From the NCBI RefSeq assembly GCF_023061285.1, contig NZ_JAKGAM010000019.1, positions 1 through 64,000 on the forward strand: a stretch of 64,000 nt of DNA, written 5' to 3'. This document shows, piece after piece, positions 44,671 through 53,445 of this stretch (position 1 is the stretch's first letter; the number at the start of each line of letters is the position of its first letter). The notes beneath the pieces are model-generated. The model was not told where the DNA came from. It saw only the letters and a program-made list of their open reading frames with translations, and searched no databases. The position numbers and the translations under genes were made by a program. Source of the DNA: Chromohalobacter nigrandesensis (GTDB lineage Bacteria; Pseudomonadota; Gammaproteobacteria; Pseudomonadales; Halomonadaceae).

Positions 44671-46239
44671 TCAAGGCTTGAGTCCCAGGCGTTTGCCCAG
44701 GCGATGCAGGTTACCGCTGTCCGTCTGCAGCGTGCGTGCGGTGGCGGCCCAGTTGCCGTCATGCGCCTCCAGTGCGTGGGCGATATGCCGGCGCTGGAAG
44801 GCCTCGACGGCTTCGCGTAGCGGGGCCGGGGGCGCAGGATACGCCTTGGGCGCTGGCGGCTCGGGAGGCATGGTGTCGTCGACAGGTGTCGTCGGCAGTT
44901 CCAGATGATGCTCGGCGATGCGCACCACGGCGTCGCGGCGCGCGCCCTGCCCTGAGGGTGACTGTTCGCCGAAGGCGCGAAGTGCGGCGCGTCCCAGAGT
45001 ATGTTCCAGTTCGCGAATGTTGCCTGGCCATGACCAGGTAAGCAGGGCGTGTTCGGCTGCGGCGTCGAGGCGCAGGTTGGCAAGCCCCAGACGAATGCGA
45101 TTGTCCTCCAGAAAGCCGCCGACCAGCAGCGGCACGTCTTCACGACGTTCCCGCAGGGGCGGGGCCTGCAACGGGAAGACGCTCAAACGGTGGTAGAGGT
45201 CTTCACGAAAGCGCCCGGCGGCAACTTCCTGACGCAGATCACGGTTGGTGACCGCGACCAGGCGTACGTTGACGTGCTGCGGCGTCTCGCTGCCCAGTGG
45301 CTGAATCTCGCCTTCCTGCAGCACGCGCAATAGCTTGGGCTGCATGGCCAGCGGCAGCTCGCCGATTTCATCGAGCATCAGCGTGCCCTCGTGGGCCATG
45401 GCGAAATGGCCGCGATGATCGCGGACGGCGCCGGAAAACGCGCCGCGCCGATGGCCGAACAGTTCGCTTTCGATCAGCGACTCGGGCAAGGCCGCGCAGT
45501 TGACGCGGACCAGCGGCCCTGTGCAGCGTGAGGAAAGCATATGCACGCGCCGGGCGATACGCTCCTTGCCGACCCCGGTCTCGCCATGCAGCAGCACGCT
45601 CATGTCGGTGGGCGCCACCAGGGCAAGACTTTCTTCCAGCCGCCGCATGGCGGGGCTTTGCCAATCGGGCGTATTGTTGCGCGGCGCATTGGGATCGGGG
45701 GAGTGCTGGTCGAGTGCCTGATTGAGGCGCGAACGGGTATCGCTGAGCTGTTGCGCGAGACGCAGGCAGGTGGCCAGCAGGCCTGCCGCAGCCAACAGCT
45801 CGTCATCGTCGATGGCGGCCAGGCAGCCCGGCGTCAGCGCATCCAGCGTCAGCATGCCGAGCAGCCGGTCGCCGTCGCGCAGGGCCACGCCCATGCAGTC
45901 ATGCACATGGCTCAAACTGTCGTCGAGCAGGCCATCGAAAGGATCGGGCAGCGTCGAGTCATGCGGGAAGCGGCATACGCCGGGATGCGCGGCGATCGCG
46001 GCCAGACGCGGGTGCGCCGCCAGGTTGAAGTGGCGCCCGCGGACTTCATCGTCGAGGCCCAGCACGGCCACGGGTTGCAGCCCATCATCGTGGGCGACCA
46101 TCAACGTGCTGGCATCGGCGGGATAACCGCCGACCAAGGCGGCGAGCAGCCGTGCCCAGCGCTCGGGCAGGGCGTCGCTGCCACGTCCGACGCTGAGGTC
46201 GGCGAGCAGGTCGCGCAAGGTATGCAAGAAGACTGTCAT
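44671..46239 (-). CDS. norR: Nitric oxide-responsive sigma-54 activator NorR
   Basis: An enhancer-binding protein that activates NO detoxification genes. The 522-residue protein has an N-terminal GAF domain (about 15-165) with the likely non-haem iron ligands conserved (Asp99 and Asp102 in LPDPFDG, Cys115, Asp133), an AAA+ domain (about 193-425) with Walker A GETGVGKE (219-226) and DEIGELP, and a C-terminal Fis-type helix-turn-helix. The sigma-54 contact loop reads GAFSGA (266-271) instead of GAFTGA. It is divergent from hmp across 247 bp with NorR-type boxes. Confidence 0.93.
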   Translation of the reverse strand: MTVFLHTLRDLLADLSVGRGSDALPERWARLLAALVGGYPADASTLMVAHDDGLQPVAVLGLDDEVRGRHFNLAAHPRLAAIAAHPGVCRFPHDSTLPDPFDGLLDDSLSHVHDCMGVALRDGDRLLGMLTLDALTPGCLAAIDDDELLAAAGLLATCLRLAQQLSDTRSRLNQALDQHSPDPNAPRNNTPDWQSPAMRRLEESLALVAPTDMSVLLHGETGVGKERIARRVHMLSSRCTGPLVRVNCAALPESLIESELFGHRRGAFSGAVRDHRGHFAMAHEGTLMLDEIGELPLAMQPKLLRVLQEGEIQPLGSETPQHVNVRLVAVTNRDLRQEVAAGRFREDLYHRLSVFPLQAPPLRERREDVPLLVGGFLEDNRIRLGLANLRLDAAAEHALLTWSWPGNIRELEHTLGRAALRAFGEQSPSGQGARRDAVVRIAEHHLELPTTPVDDTMPPEPPAPKAYPAPPAPLREAVEAFQRRHIAHALEAHDGNWAATARTLQTDSGNLHRLGKRLGLKP

Positions 46240-46264
46240 TTATACACTCTTTTTCGAGCAAGTT

Positions 46265-46361
46265 GTCATATCGACATATAATGTGGATGTTATTTTGACA
46301 GTTATGGCGCCGAGGGCAAGGGCTCGTTCGTTGCCTGGCTGCACTCTGAAGTATCTGTAAC
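46265..46361 (+). promoter_or_regulatory. Three NorR-type enhancer boxes
   Basis: Three 11-bp sites fit GT-N7-AC: GTCATATCGAC (46265-46275), GTTATTTTGAC (46289-46299) and GTATCTGTAAC (46351-46361). E. coli norV also has three NorR sites upstream of its sigma-54 promoter. The first two lie just upstream of norR, so NorR may also control its own gene. Confidence 0.7.
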
Positions 46362-46430
46362 GTGGCAACCACGCGGCCTCGCAGGTACTGGCGTGGCACA
46401 ATGTCGCGGGGACGGCGAAACGCTCCGAGT

Positions 46431-46445
46431 TGGCACTCCGATTGC
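46431..46445 (+). promoter_or_regulatory. Sigma-54 promoter of hmp
   Basis: TGGCAC (46431-46436), five bases, then TTGC (46442-46445) fits the -24/-12 consensus exactly. It lies 42 bp upstream of the hmp start and 70 bp downstream of the last NorR-type box. Confidence 0.85.
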
Positions 46446-46486
46446 GATAACAGGAATACATACTGCAAGTATCGCGAGGAAACATC

Positions 46487-47668
46487 ATGCTGACATCCGC
46501 TCAGGAATCCGTCATCGCCGCCACGACGCCGGTGGTCGCCGAACACATTGAGGCTATCGCCAAGCGCTTCTATCCGTTGATGTTCGCACGCTACCCCGAG
46601 GTCAAGACGCTGTTCAATGCTGCGCATCAGCAAAGCGGCGGCCAGCCGCGCGCGTTGGCGGGTGCCGTCGTCGCCTATGTGCAACTACGCCATGAGCCGG
46701 CGCGCCTCGACGAGGTGCTGGGCATCATTGTCGACAAGCATGTGTCGCTGGGAATCCGCCCCGAACATTATCCGATCGTCGGCGAATGCCTGATGGCGGC
46801 GATCGGTGAGGTACTGGGCGAGGCGGTGACGGAAGAGGTCGCCGATGCCTGGGGCGCGCTTTACGACGAACTGGCGGGGCTTCTGATCGAGAAGGAGGCG
46901 CGACGTTATCGCGAGTTCGCCGCTCAGCCCGGTGGCTGGGATGGCACCCGCGAGTTTCGCATCGTCGCCAAGCGTCCCGAGAGTGCCGTCATCACTTCGT
47001 TCGAGCTGGCGCCGGTGGATGGCGGTGCGGTCGCCGCGCATCGTCCGGGACAGTATATCGGTCTCAAGTTGGCCATTGATGGCGAAACGGTGCATCGCCA
47101 CTACAGCCTTTCGGCGGCGCCCAATGGCCGGACTTATCGGATTTCCATCAAGCGCGAGGAGGGTGGCCAGGTAAGCCGGCATTTCCATGATCGTCTGGCG
47201 GTGGGCGATACCCTGGAGCTGCTGCCGCCAGCGGGGCATTTGACCCTGGCCGAAGGCGATGCGCCGGTGATGCTGATCAGTGGCGGCGTGGGGCAGACGC
47301 CGATGTTGCCGCTGGCCCGGCAGGCGCTCGCCGAGGGGCGTCGCGTCGTCTACCTGCATGCGGCGCGCGACGGCGCGGTGCGTGCGTTTGCCGACGAGCT
47401 GGCTGATCTGCACAAGGCGTATCCGGCGCTATTGCGGGTGATTAGCGTCTATTCTCAACCGCGCGCGGAGGATGCGCCCGATCACGTCGGCCGCGTGGAT
47501 GCCGACCTGCTGTCGATGTATGTGCCGCGTGATGCCGACTGCTATACGGTGGGGCCGGCGGATTTCATGCGCTGCGTCGATGCGGCGCTGGGGGCGCTCG
47601 GGGTCGAGGCTGCACGGCGTCATCATGAGTTCTTCGGGCCGGCCGAGCCGTTGGCGGATGTCGCCTGA
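46487..47668 (+). CDS. hmp: Flavohaemoglobin (nitric oxide dioxygenase) Hmp
   Basis: Hmp converts NO and O2 to nitrate using NAD(P)H. The 393-residue protein has a globin domain (1 to about 140) with Tyr29, Gln53 and the proximal His85, then a ferredoxin reductase-like FAD domain (HRHYSLSAAP, PGQYIGL) and NAD domain (LISGGVGQTPMLPL). GCGAGGA precedes the ATG. The sigma-54 promoter and NorR boxes upstream imply control by NorR instead of the NsrR/Fnr control seen in E. coli. Confidence 0.96.
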   Translation: MLTSAQESVIAATTPVVAEHIEAIAKRFYPLMFARYPEVKTLFNAAHQQSGGQPRALAGAVVAYVQLRHEPARLDEVLGIIVDKHVSLGIRPEHYPIVGECLMAAIGEVLGEAVTEEVADAWGALYDELAGLLIEKEARRYREFAAQPGGWDGTREFRIVAKRPESAVITSFELAPVDGGAVAAHRPGQYIGLKLAIDGETVHRHYSLSAAPNGRTYRISIKREEGGQVSRHFHDRLAVGDTLELLPPAGHLTLAEGDAPVMLISGGVGQTPMLPLARQALAEGRRVVYLHAARDGAVRAFADELADLHKAYPALLRVISVYSQPRAEDAPDHVGRVDADLLSMYVPRDADCYTVGPADFMRCVDAALGALGVEAARRHHEFFGPAEPLADVA

Positions 47669-47688
47669 GATATTGCGTCACTGACCCG

Positions 47689-47717
47689 AACGCCACGCCA
47701 GCCAGCGTGGCGTTTTT
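47689..47717 (+). terminator. hmp terminator
   Basis: CGCCACGC (47691-47698) pairs with GCGTGGCG (47705-47712) around CAGCCA, then TTTTT (47713-47717). Confidence 0.93.
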
Positions 47718-47911
47718 GCGTGATGCATCAGGCTGGGCTGAGTCCGTCGCCTGCTTGGCGTAGAATACTTGCCTTGAGTACGACCACGGTGACAGGTCGT
47801 TTCCGTGCGGAACCTGTGCGGATGACAGACAATACGGCGATGGGTGAGGATGTGTCCCTGCCGATGAGGTGGATGATGAATCGAGGAGACGAGCATGCGA
47901 AAGGAGAGGCC

Positions 47912-48784
47912 GTGAAGCTGCTGCTGGCAGATGCGGGACATTGCTTGAGCCTGGCGTTGGCGCGCGAGGCCAGTCGACGTCGCGATACCCAACTAATCAT
48001 CGTCGAGGAGACGCAGGTCACGGCGGAGGCTCTGGTCGAGGCCCGGCCCGATGCGCTGGTGATGCCACCGTTATCGGCGCCATCTCGCTTGGCGCCTGCC
48101 GAGGTCATGGCGCATGTCGAGGCGGTCGATGCCAATCTCGAGCTGTGCCGTGAATACGATGTGCCGTTGATCTGGTGTGTGTCCGACGAGCTCTATGAGG
48201 ACGGTGGCGACGAGCTGCTCGACGAGCATGTCATCCCGTCGCCACGCGATGACAGCCTGAAGCGCTTGATCGCCACCGGTGATCGGGTGCGTGAGTGTCT
48301 GCCTAAGCATCTCATCGTGCGGTTGGGGCCGCTGTTTGCCCTCGATGGGGCGCATGCCTGGTTACCCGAGTTGCTCGCTACGCTGCTGGCGGGCGACGAA
48401 GTGCGCGCTGCGCAAGACGTCATCTTGTGTCCGACCTCGGTGGATGCGGTGGCCATGGCGTTGATCGGCATGGTGCAGCAACAAGGTTGTGGCGCCGATG
48501 CTTGGGGCGCCTACCATTTGGCGGGTACCGAGCCGATCAGCCCGTATACGTTCGCTTCCGTCGTGCGCACCTATCTCGCCACGCATCTCGAGCGACAGAA
48601 GCGTGACGCGACCCTGGGGACGTTGCACGCCTTGCATCATCATCACGACCATCCTTTGCGGCGTGTCCTGAAATGTCGCCGCGTGTTGGATGTTTTCGGT
48701 GTTCACCAGAAACCCTGGCGGCTCGAACTGAGCCGCATGCTGGATGACTGGTGCTTGTTGCACGATAAGGAGTCGGCGACGTGA
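47912..48784 (+). CDS. Degenerate RmlD/SDR-like NAD(P)-binding protein
   Basis: A 290-residue protein resembling dTDP-4-dehydrorhamnose reductase (RmlD): beta-strand start MKLLLADAG, PDALVMPP, then WCVSDELYEDGG and HLIVRLGPLFA where RmlD has its substrate and product regions. The GxxGxxG loop is missing and the YxxxK catalytic pair seems replaced (around residues 113-123), so it may be a pseudoenzyme or have a new role. The GTG at 47912 is chosen for its AAGGAG 5 bp upstream and because it begins the first strand; the frame is open further 5'. It overlaps plsC by 4 bp. A TAGAAT at 47761 could be a -10 box. Confidence 0.65.
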   Translation: MKLLLADAGHCLSLALAREASRRRDTQLIIVEETQVTAEALVEARPDALVMPPLSAPSRLAPAEVMAHVEAVDANLELCREYDVPLIWCVSDELYEDGGDELLDEHVIPSPRDDSLKRLIATGDRVRECLPKHLIVRLGPLFALDGAHAWLPELLATLLAGDEVRAAQDVILCPTSVDAVAMALIGMVQQQGCGADAWGAYHLAGTEPISPYTFASVVRTYLATHLERQKRDATLGTLHALHHHHDHPLRRVLKCRRVLDVFGVHQKPWRLELSRMLDDWCLLHDKESAT

Positions 48785-49536
48785 AGGTGTTACGCAGTCT
48801 CGTTTTTTACGCCGGCTACTTCCTGGCGCTGCTGATCAGCGGCTTGATATTGCTACCGGTCGCACCATTCTTGCCATTGTTTTCGCGTTTTCGGCTGCTG
48901 AATCTGTATAACCGATTCATCTTGGGCTGGTTCGCCGTGTCCTGCGGCGTGCGTTACCACGTCCGCGGGCGCGATAACGTGCCCGAGGGGCCATGCGTGG
49001 TGCTCGCCAATCATCAGAGCGAGTGGGAAACCCTGTTCCTGCAACTGCTCAAGGTACCGGTGTGTACGGTACTCAAGCGAGAACTGCTCAATCTGCCGGT
49101 CTTCGGCTGGGGGCTGCGCTTGATCAAGCCCATTGCGCTGGATCGCTCGCGTCCGTCGCGGGCCATTCGCATGGTGCTCGATCAGGGCATACAGCGCTTG
49201 TCCGAGGGGCTATCGGTGCTGATCTTTCCCGAGGGTACACGGGTGGCGCCGGGGCAGCGGCGTCGCTACAACAAGAGCGGGGTAGTGATTGCCTGTCGTT
49301 CTGGCGTCCCGGTATTGCCCGTGGCCCACAATGCGGGGGAACACTGGCCAGGGAGGCATTGGGTCAAGAAGCCAGGAGATTTGCACGTGGTGGTCGGTAG
49401 GCCGATCGCTACGCAGGGACGTTCCACCAACGAGGTCTTGGCCGAGGTCGAGGAGTGGATCGAGGCGCAGCTTCGCGAGATCTCCGCCGTGCCGCGTCCT
49501 GAGGTCGAGGACGAACCTGCCAAGGTGCCGGCCTGA
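48781..49536 (+). CDS. plsC: 1-acyl-sn-glycerol-3-phosphate acyltransferase
   Basis: PlsC acylates lysophosphatidic acid to phosphatidic acid at the inner membrane. The 251-residue protein has an N-terminal membrane segment (about 5-32), the catalytic block NHQSEWE (His78 to Glu83, an H-x4-E form of the usual H-x4-D), and FPEGTR (149-154), which binds the glycerol phosphate. Start GTG overlaps the preceding gene's stop (GTGA). A second PlsC elsewhere in the genome is possible. Confidence 0.9.
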   Translation: MKVLRSLVFYAGYFLALLISGLILLPVAPFLPLFSRFRLLNLYNRFILGWFAVSCGVRYHVRGRDNVPEGPCVVLANHQSEWETLFLQLLKVPVCTVLKRELLNLPVFGWGLRLIKPIALDRSRPSRAIRMVLDQGIQRLSEGLSVLIFPEGTRVAPGQRRRYNKSGVVIACRSGVPVLPVAHNAGEHWPGRHWVKKPGDLHVVVGRPIATQGRSTNEVLAEVEEWIEAQLREISAVPRPEVEDEPAKVPA

Positions 49537-49567
49537 GTCTTTGTCGACGGTGGGTGTGTCAGCATGC

Positions 49568-49599
49568 AAAAAGGGCGTCTCGCGAGAGACGCCCTTTTC
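49568..49599. terminator. Bidirectional terminator between plsC and fabB
   Basis: GGGCGTCTC (49573-49581) pairs with GAGACGCCC (49586-49594) around GCGA; AAAAA precedes and TTTT follows, so it can stop transcripts on both strands of these convergent genes. Confidence 0.93.
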
Positions 49600-49649
49600 G
49601 TGTTACTGGCCCCTTATTACCGAGTATCGCATGACGCTAGATCGTGCGA

Positions 49650-50867
49650 TCAGTCCCGGTAGCGCTGTAGCACCAGGCAGGCGTTGGTGCCGCCGAACCC
49701 GAAGCTATTGGACAGCACGCGCTCGATGGCCGCATCGTCGCGCCGTTGGTTGACGATATCGAAGCCCTGGGCGGCGTCATCTAGCTCGTCGATGTTGGCC
49801 GAGGCGGCGATGAAGGAGTGCTCCATCATCAACAGCGAGTAGATGGTTTCCTGCACGCCGGTGGCGCCCAGCGAATGCCCGGTCAGCGACTTGGTGGAGC
49901 TCATCGCGGGTGTGGTATCGCCGAACACCTCGCGAACCGCCTTCAGCTCGGCGATGTCGCCCACCGGAGTGGAGGTGCCGTGGGTATTGATATAGTCGAT
50001 CGGGCCGTCCACGGTCGCCATGGCTTGCCGCATGCAGCGTGCAGCGCCCTCGCCGGAGGGTGCGACCATGTCGTAGCCATCGGAGGTGGCGCCATAGCCG
50101 ACGATTTCGGCATAGATCTTGGCGCCACGCGCTTGGGCGTGTTCCAGCTCTTCGAGCACCAGCATGCCGCCACCACCGGCGATGATGAAACCATCGCGCG
50201 AGGCGTCATAGGGACGCGAGGCGGTTTCAGGCGCGTCGTTATAGCTAGTCGAGAGCGCACCCATGGCATCGAACAGGCAGGACAGCGTCCAATGCTCCTC
50301 TTCGCCGCCACCGGCAAAGACTACGTCCTGCTTGCCGAGCTGGATCTGCTCGACGGCGCTGCCGATGCAGTGGGCCGAGGTCGCGCAGGCCGAGGAGATG
50401 GAGTAGTTGACGCCCTTGATCTTGAACGGTGTGGCGAGGCAGGCGGAGACCGTGCTGCCCATGGTCCGCGTGACCCGGTAGGGGCCGACGCGACGCAGGC
50501 CTTTTTCGCGCAGCACATCGGCGGCTTCGACCTGGTTGGCGCTGGACGCGCCGCCGGAGCCGGCGATCAAGCCGGTACGCTCGTTGGAGATGTCGCTGTC
50601 GTCGAGGCCGGCATCGCGGATCGCCTGTTCCATCGAGACATAGGCGAATGCCGCAGCATCACCCATGAAACGACGCAACTTGCGGTCGACCAAGGCGTCG
50701 AGGTCGATATCGACCACGCCGGCGACGTGGCTGCGGAAACCGCGCTCGGCGTATTCGTCCTTGTAGCGAATACCCGAACGTCCGCTGCGTAGCGCATCCA
50801 GTACCTGTTGCTGGTCATTGCCGAGGCAGGACACGATGCCCAGGCCGGTGACTACCACTCGTCGCAT
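49650..50867 (-). CDS. fabB: 3-oxoacyl-[acyl-carrier-protein] synthase I (FabB)
   Basis: FabB elongates acyl-ACP and is needed for the unsaturated branch opened by FabA. The start at 50867 has AGGAGG upstream and gives 405 residues, [18 protein letters not shown]. The thiolase triad is Cys161 ([12 protein letters not shown]), His296 ([11 protein letters not shown]) and His331 ([10 protein letters not shown]). It follows fabA after 13 bp in one operon. Confidence 0.96.
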   Translation of the reverse strand: MRRVVVTGLGIVSCLGNDQQQVLDALRSGRSGIRYKDEYAERGFRSHVAGVVDIDLDALVDRKLRRFMGDAAAFAYVSMEQAIRDAGLDDSDISNERTGLIAGSGGASSANQVEAADVLREKGLRRVGPYRVTRTMGSTVSACLATPFKIKGVNYSISSACATSAHCIGSAVEQIQLGKQDVVFAGGGEEEHWTLSCLFDAMGALSTSYNDAPETASRPYDASRDGFIIAGGGGMLVLEELEHAQARGAKIYAEIVGYGATSDGYDMVAPSGEGAARCMRQAMATVDGPIDYINTHGTSTPVGDIAELKAVREVFGDTTPAMSSTKSLTGHSLGATGVQETIYSLLMMEHSFIAASANIDELDDAAQGFDIVNQRRDDAAIERVLSNSFGFGGTNACLVLQRYRD

Positions 50868-50880
50868 GGAAGCCTCCTGA

Positions 50881-51396
50881 TCAGAAATTCGCGGTGGAGG
50901 TAAACAAACCAACGCGTAGATCGTTGGCCTGATAGATATCGCGACCGTCGACCGAAACGGTGCCGTCGGCCATTCCGAGTATCAACCGCCGGGTAATGAT
51001 CCGCTTGATGTTGATCCGGTAGGTGACCTTTTCGGCGTCCGGCATTATCTGGCCCGAGAACTTGACCTCGCCGCAGCCCAGAGCACGTCCGCGGCCCGGA
51101 TAGCCCAGCCAGCCGAGGTAGAAGCCGACCAGTTGCCACATGGCATCCAGACCTAGACAGCCAGGCATTACCGGGTCGCCGGGGAAGTGGCAGTCGAAGA
51201 ACCACAGGTCCGGATGGATATCCAGTTCAGCGATCAGTTCGCCCTTGTCGTGCTCACCTCCGCCCTCCTGGATCTGCGTGATGCGGTCGAGCATCAGCAT
51301 GTTGGGGGCCGGCAGTTGAGCGTTGCCCGGGCCGAATAGCTCGCCTTGGCTGCATGCCAGCAGTTCTTCGTAGCTGAAAGAATGTTGCTTGGTCAC
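50881..51396 (-). CDS. fabA: 3-hydroxydecanoyl-[acyl-carrier-protein] dehydratase/isomerase FabA
   Basis: FabA dehydrates 3-hydroxydecanoyl-ACP and isomerises it to the cis-3 product, starting anaerobic unsaturated fatty acid synthesis. The GTG at 51396 gives 171 residues, [20 protein letters not shown], matching E. coli length. Catalytic His70 ([11 protein letters not shown]) and Asp84 (GLDAMWQ) are present. Only a GGAAAG precedes the start. I see no clear FadR or FabR operator upstream. Confidence 0.95.
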   Translation of the reverse strand: MTKQHSFSYEELLACSQGELFGPGNAQLPAPNMLMLDRITQIQEGGGEHDKGELIAELDIHPDLWFFDCHFPGDPVMPGCLGLDAMWQLVGFYLGWLGYPGRGRALGCGEVKFSGQIMPDAEKVTYRINIKRIITRRLILGMADGTVSVDGRDIYQANDLRVGLFTSTANF

Positions 51397-51609
51397 TGAG
51401 TCTTTCCGAGAGTCGAAATTGTGGTGCGTCGCAGAGCACGGACGCCCTAGTTTACTGGCAGTGCCGAGTGAATGCACGCGGGGGGCTAGCCTACCGGGCG
51501 CGCGTTATGGGTGCAATCGACGGATGGGCGCGGGTTGCGCCTGTTGCAAGAGAAGGGGCATGATACCTCCACTTTCACGAACCTCTATTGATTGAGCCGT
51601 TAATTCTCT

Positions 51610-53445
51610 ATGTGGTCCGTCTTTACGCTCAACCGTCCCTTGGTATGGATGGGCATCGCTGCCATGGCTTCCATAAGCCTTCTGCCGACGCTGATGTTGC
51701 GACTGGCGGCCTTGGTGATGGTGATCATTGGCGGTGTGGATGCTTGCCGTCAGATCCGCCAGGAAGCGACGCGACGTCAGCTCACCGAAGCCGCTCTCAT
51801 GCTCTCTCCCGATGGTGTACTGATTTCCAACGCCCGCAACCGCATCGAGGCGGTCAATCCGGCCTTTACGCAGATCACCGGCTACAGCGACGAGGAGATA
51901 CGCGGCCTCGATCCGTCGGTACTTTCTTCGGGACGTCACGACAAGGCCTTCTACGAGCATTATTGGCAAACCCTCAATGCCACCGGCCAGTGGGAAGGGG
52001 AGGTCTGGAATCAGCGCAAGCACGGCGATGAGTTTCCCGAGTGGCTGCGCGTGCGGAAGATTACCGATGACAAGGGGCGTGTCACGCACTACGTGGGGTT
52101 GTTTACCGATATCACGCGTCACAAGGCGCGTGAGCAGGATCTGCAGCGTATTGGTTTCGAGGATCCGCTGACCGGCTTGCCCAACCGTCGGCGTCTGCAT
52201 GACCTGCTGGCCTCGCGCTTGCAGCGTCTGCGGACCGGCGAAGAGCTGGATATTGCGCTGATCGACATCGATGGCTTCAAGGCGGTCAACGATGCCATGG
52301 GCGTCGACAAGGGGGATCGTCTGCTCTCGCGCTTCGGTCAGCGGCTCGCAGCATTCGTTGCCGGTGGTGTGGTAGGCCGTTTGGGCGGTGACGAATTCAT
52401 GGTCATTCGCACCACGACCTATGACGATCACGAACAATGGGTAGAAGGACTGCGTGGGCATCTTAGCGAGCCCTTCGAGATCGGCGACAAACCCTTGCGC
52501 CTGGGGCTGACCATCGGCAGTTGTCGCGCCCCCGACGATGGACGTGATTCCGGCGTATTGTTGCAGCGCCTGGAGTCGGCGCTCTACGCCGCCAAGCGTC
52601 ACGGGCGTAACCACAGCCAACGCTTCCGTCCTTCGCTCGAAGTCGAGGGGGATCCTCAGCTCGAGCTGCTCAACGAACTCCGTCAAGCCCTGGCGCATGG
52701 CACGCAACTCGAACTCTTCTATCAAGCACAATACTATCTCGACGACAGGCGATTGGCCGGTATGGAAGCTCTGCTGCGCTGGTACCACCCCACGCATGGC
52801 ATGATTTCGCCGGGAACGTTCATTCCCCTGGCCGAACGCCACGGCTTGATGGCATCCCTAGGCGACTTGGTGATCGATCGCGCCTGCGCGCAGTTATCGA
52901 CTTGGCGCCAGCAAGCCTTATCGTTCGTGCCAGTGTGGATCAATATTTCTGCAGTGCAGTTGATCCAGGGCGATCTCGAGTCGCGGCTGTCCGCCAGCCT
53001 GTCCAAGCACAACGTGCCTGCTGCCATGCTGGGGCTGGAGCTGACCGAGTCGGTGTTGCTCGACGAGCGCGCCGGGAATATCTCGACGCGTCTCGTCGCG
53101 CTGCGCGACAAGGGGCACCCGATCGCCATCGACGACTTCGGCACCGGCTATTCGTCGATGGCCTATCTCAAGGAACTGCCGGTGGATAAACTCAAGCTCG
53201 ACCGCGCCTTCGTGCGTGCCCTGCCCGACGATAGAGCAGATGCCGCAATCACCTCGGCAGTGCTCGCCATGGCGCGCGGCCTGGGGTTGGACGTGATCGC
53301 CGAGGGCGTGGAAACGGAGGCGCAGCGGGACTACTTGCGTGATCAGGGCTGCGCCATGGTGCAAGGCTTTCTCTATGCCCGTCCCGAACGGGTCACCGAT
53401 GTCGAGAAGCGGCTCAAGGGCGACGTCGAGATGTCGCTGCCCTGA
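51610..53445 (+). CDS. PAS-GGDEF-EAL cyclic-di-GMP turnover protein
   Basis: A 611-residue membrane-linked signalling enzyme. Two short hydrophobic segments (about 11-42), a PAS/PAC domain (about 60-170), a GGDEF domain (about 175-340) with GGDEF intact at 259-263, and an EAL domain (about 350-605) with EAL at 386-388, NISAVQL, ELTES, AIDDFGTGYSS and EGVETEAQ. Both active sites look complete, so it could make or degrade cyclic di-GMP. No RxxD inhibition site precedes GGDEF. Its 3' end overlaps the convergent DUF2878 gene by 32 bp. No strong Shine-Dalgarno is seen. Confidence 0.93.
   Translation: MWSVFTLNRPLVWMGIAAMASISLLPTLMLRLAALVMVIIGGVDACRQIRQEATRRQLTEAALMLSPDGVLISNARNRIEAVNPAFTQITGYSDEEIRGLDPSVLSSGRHDKAFYEHYWQTLNATGQWEGEVWNQRKHGDEFPEWLRVRKITDDKGRVTHYVGLFTDITRHKAREQDLQRIGFEDPLTGLPNRRRLHDLLASRLQRLRTGEELDIALIDIDGFKAVNDAMGVDKGDRLLSRFGQRLAAFVAGGVVGRLGGDEFMVIRTTTYDDHEQWVEGLRGHLSEPFEIGDKPLRLGLTIGSCRAPDDGRDSGVLLQRLESALYAAKRHGRNHSQRFRPSLEVEGDPQLELLNELRQALAHGTQLELFYQAQYYLDDRRLAGMEALLRWYHPTHGMISPGTFIPLAERHGLMASLGDLVIDRACAQLSTWRQQALSFVPVWINISAVQLIQGDLESRLSASLSKHNVPAAMLGLELTESVLLDERAGNISTRLVALRDKGHPIAIDDFGTGYSSMAYLKELPVDKLKLDRAFVRALPDDRADAAITSAVLAMARGLGLDVIAEGVETEAQRDYLRDQGCAMVQGFLYARPERVTDVEKRLKGDVEMSLP

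Noticed and set aside
49818..50792. 324-codon open frame antisense to fabB
   Set aside because: Lies within fabB and has the composition of a mirror frame.
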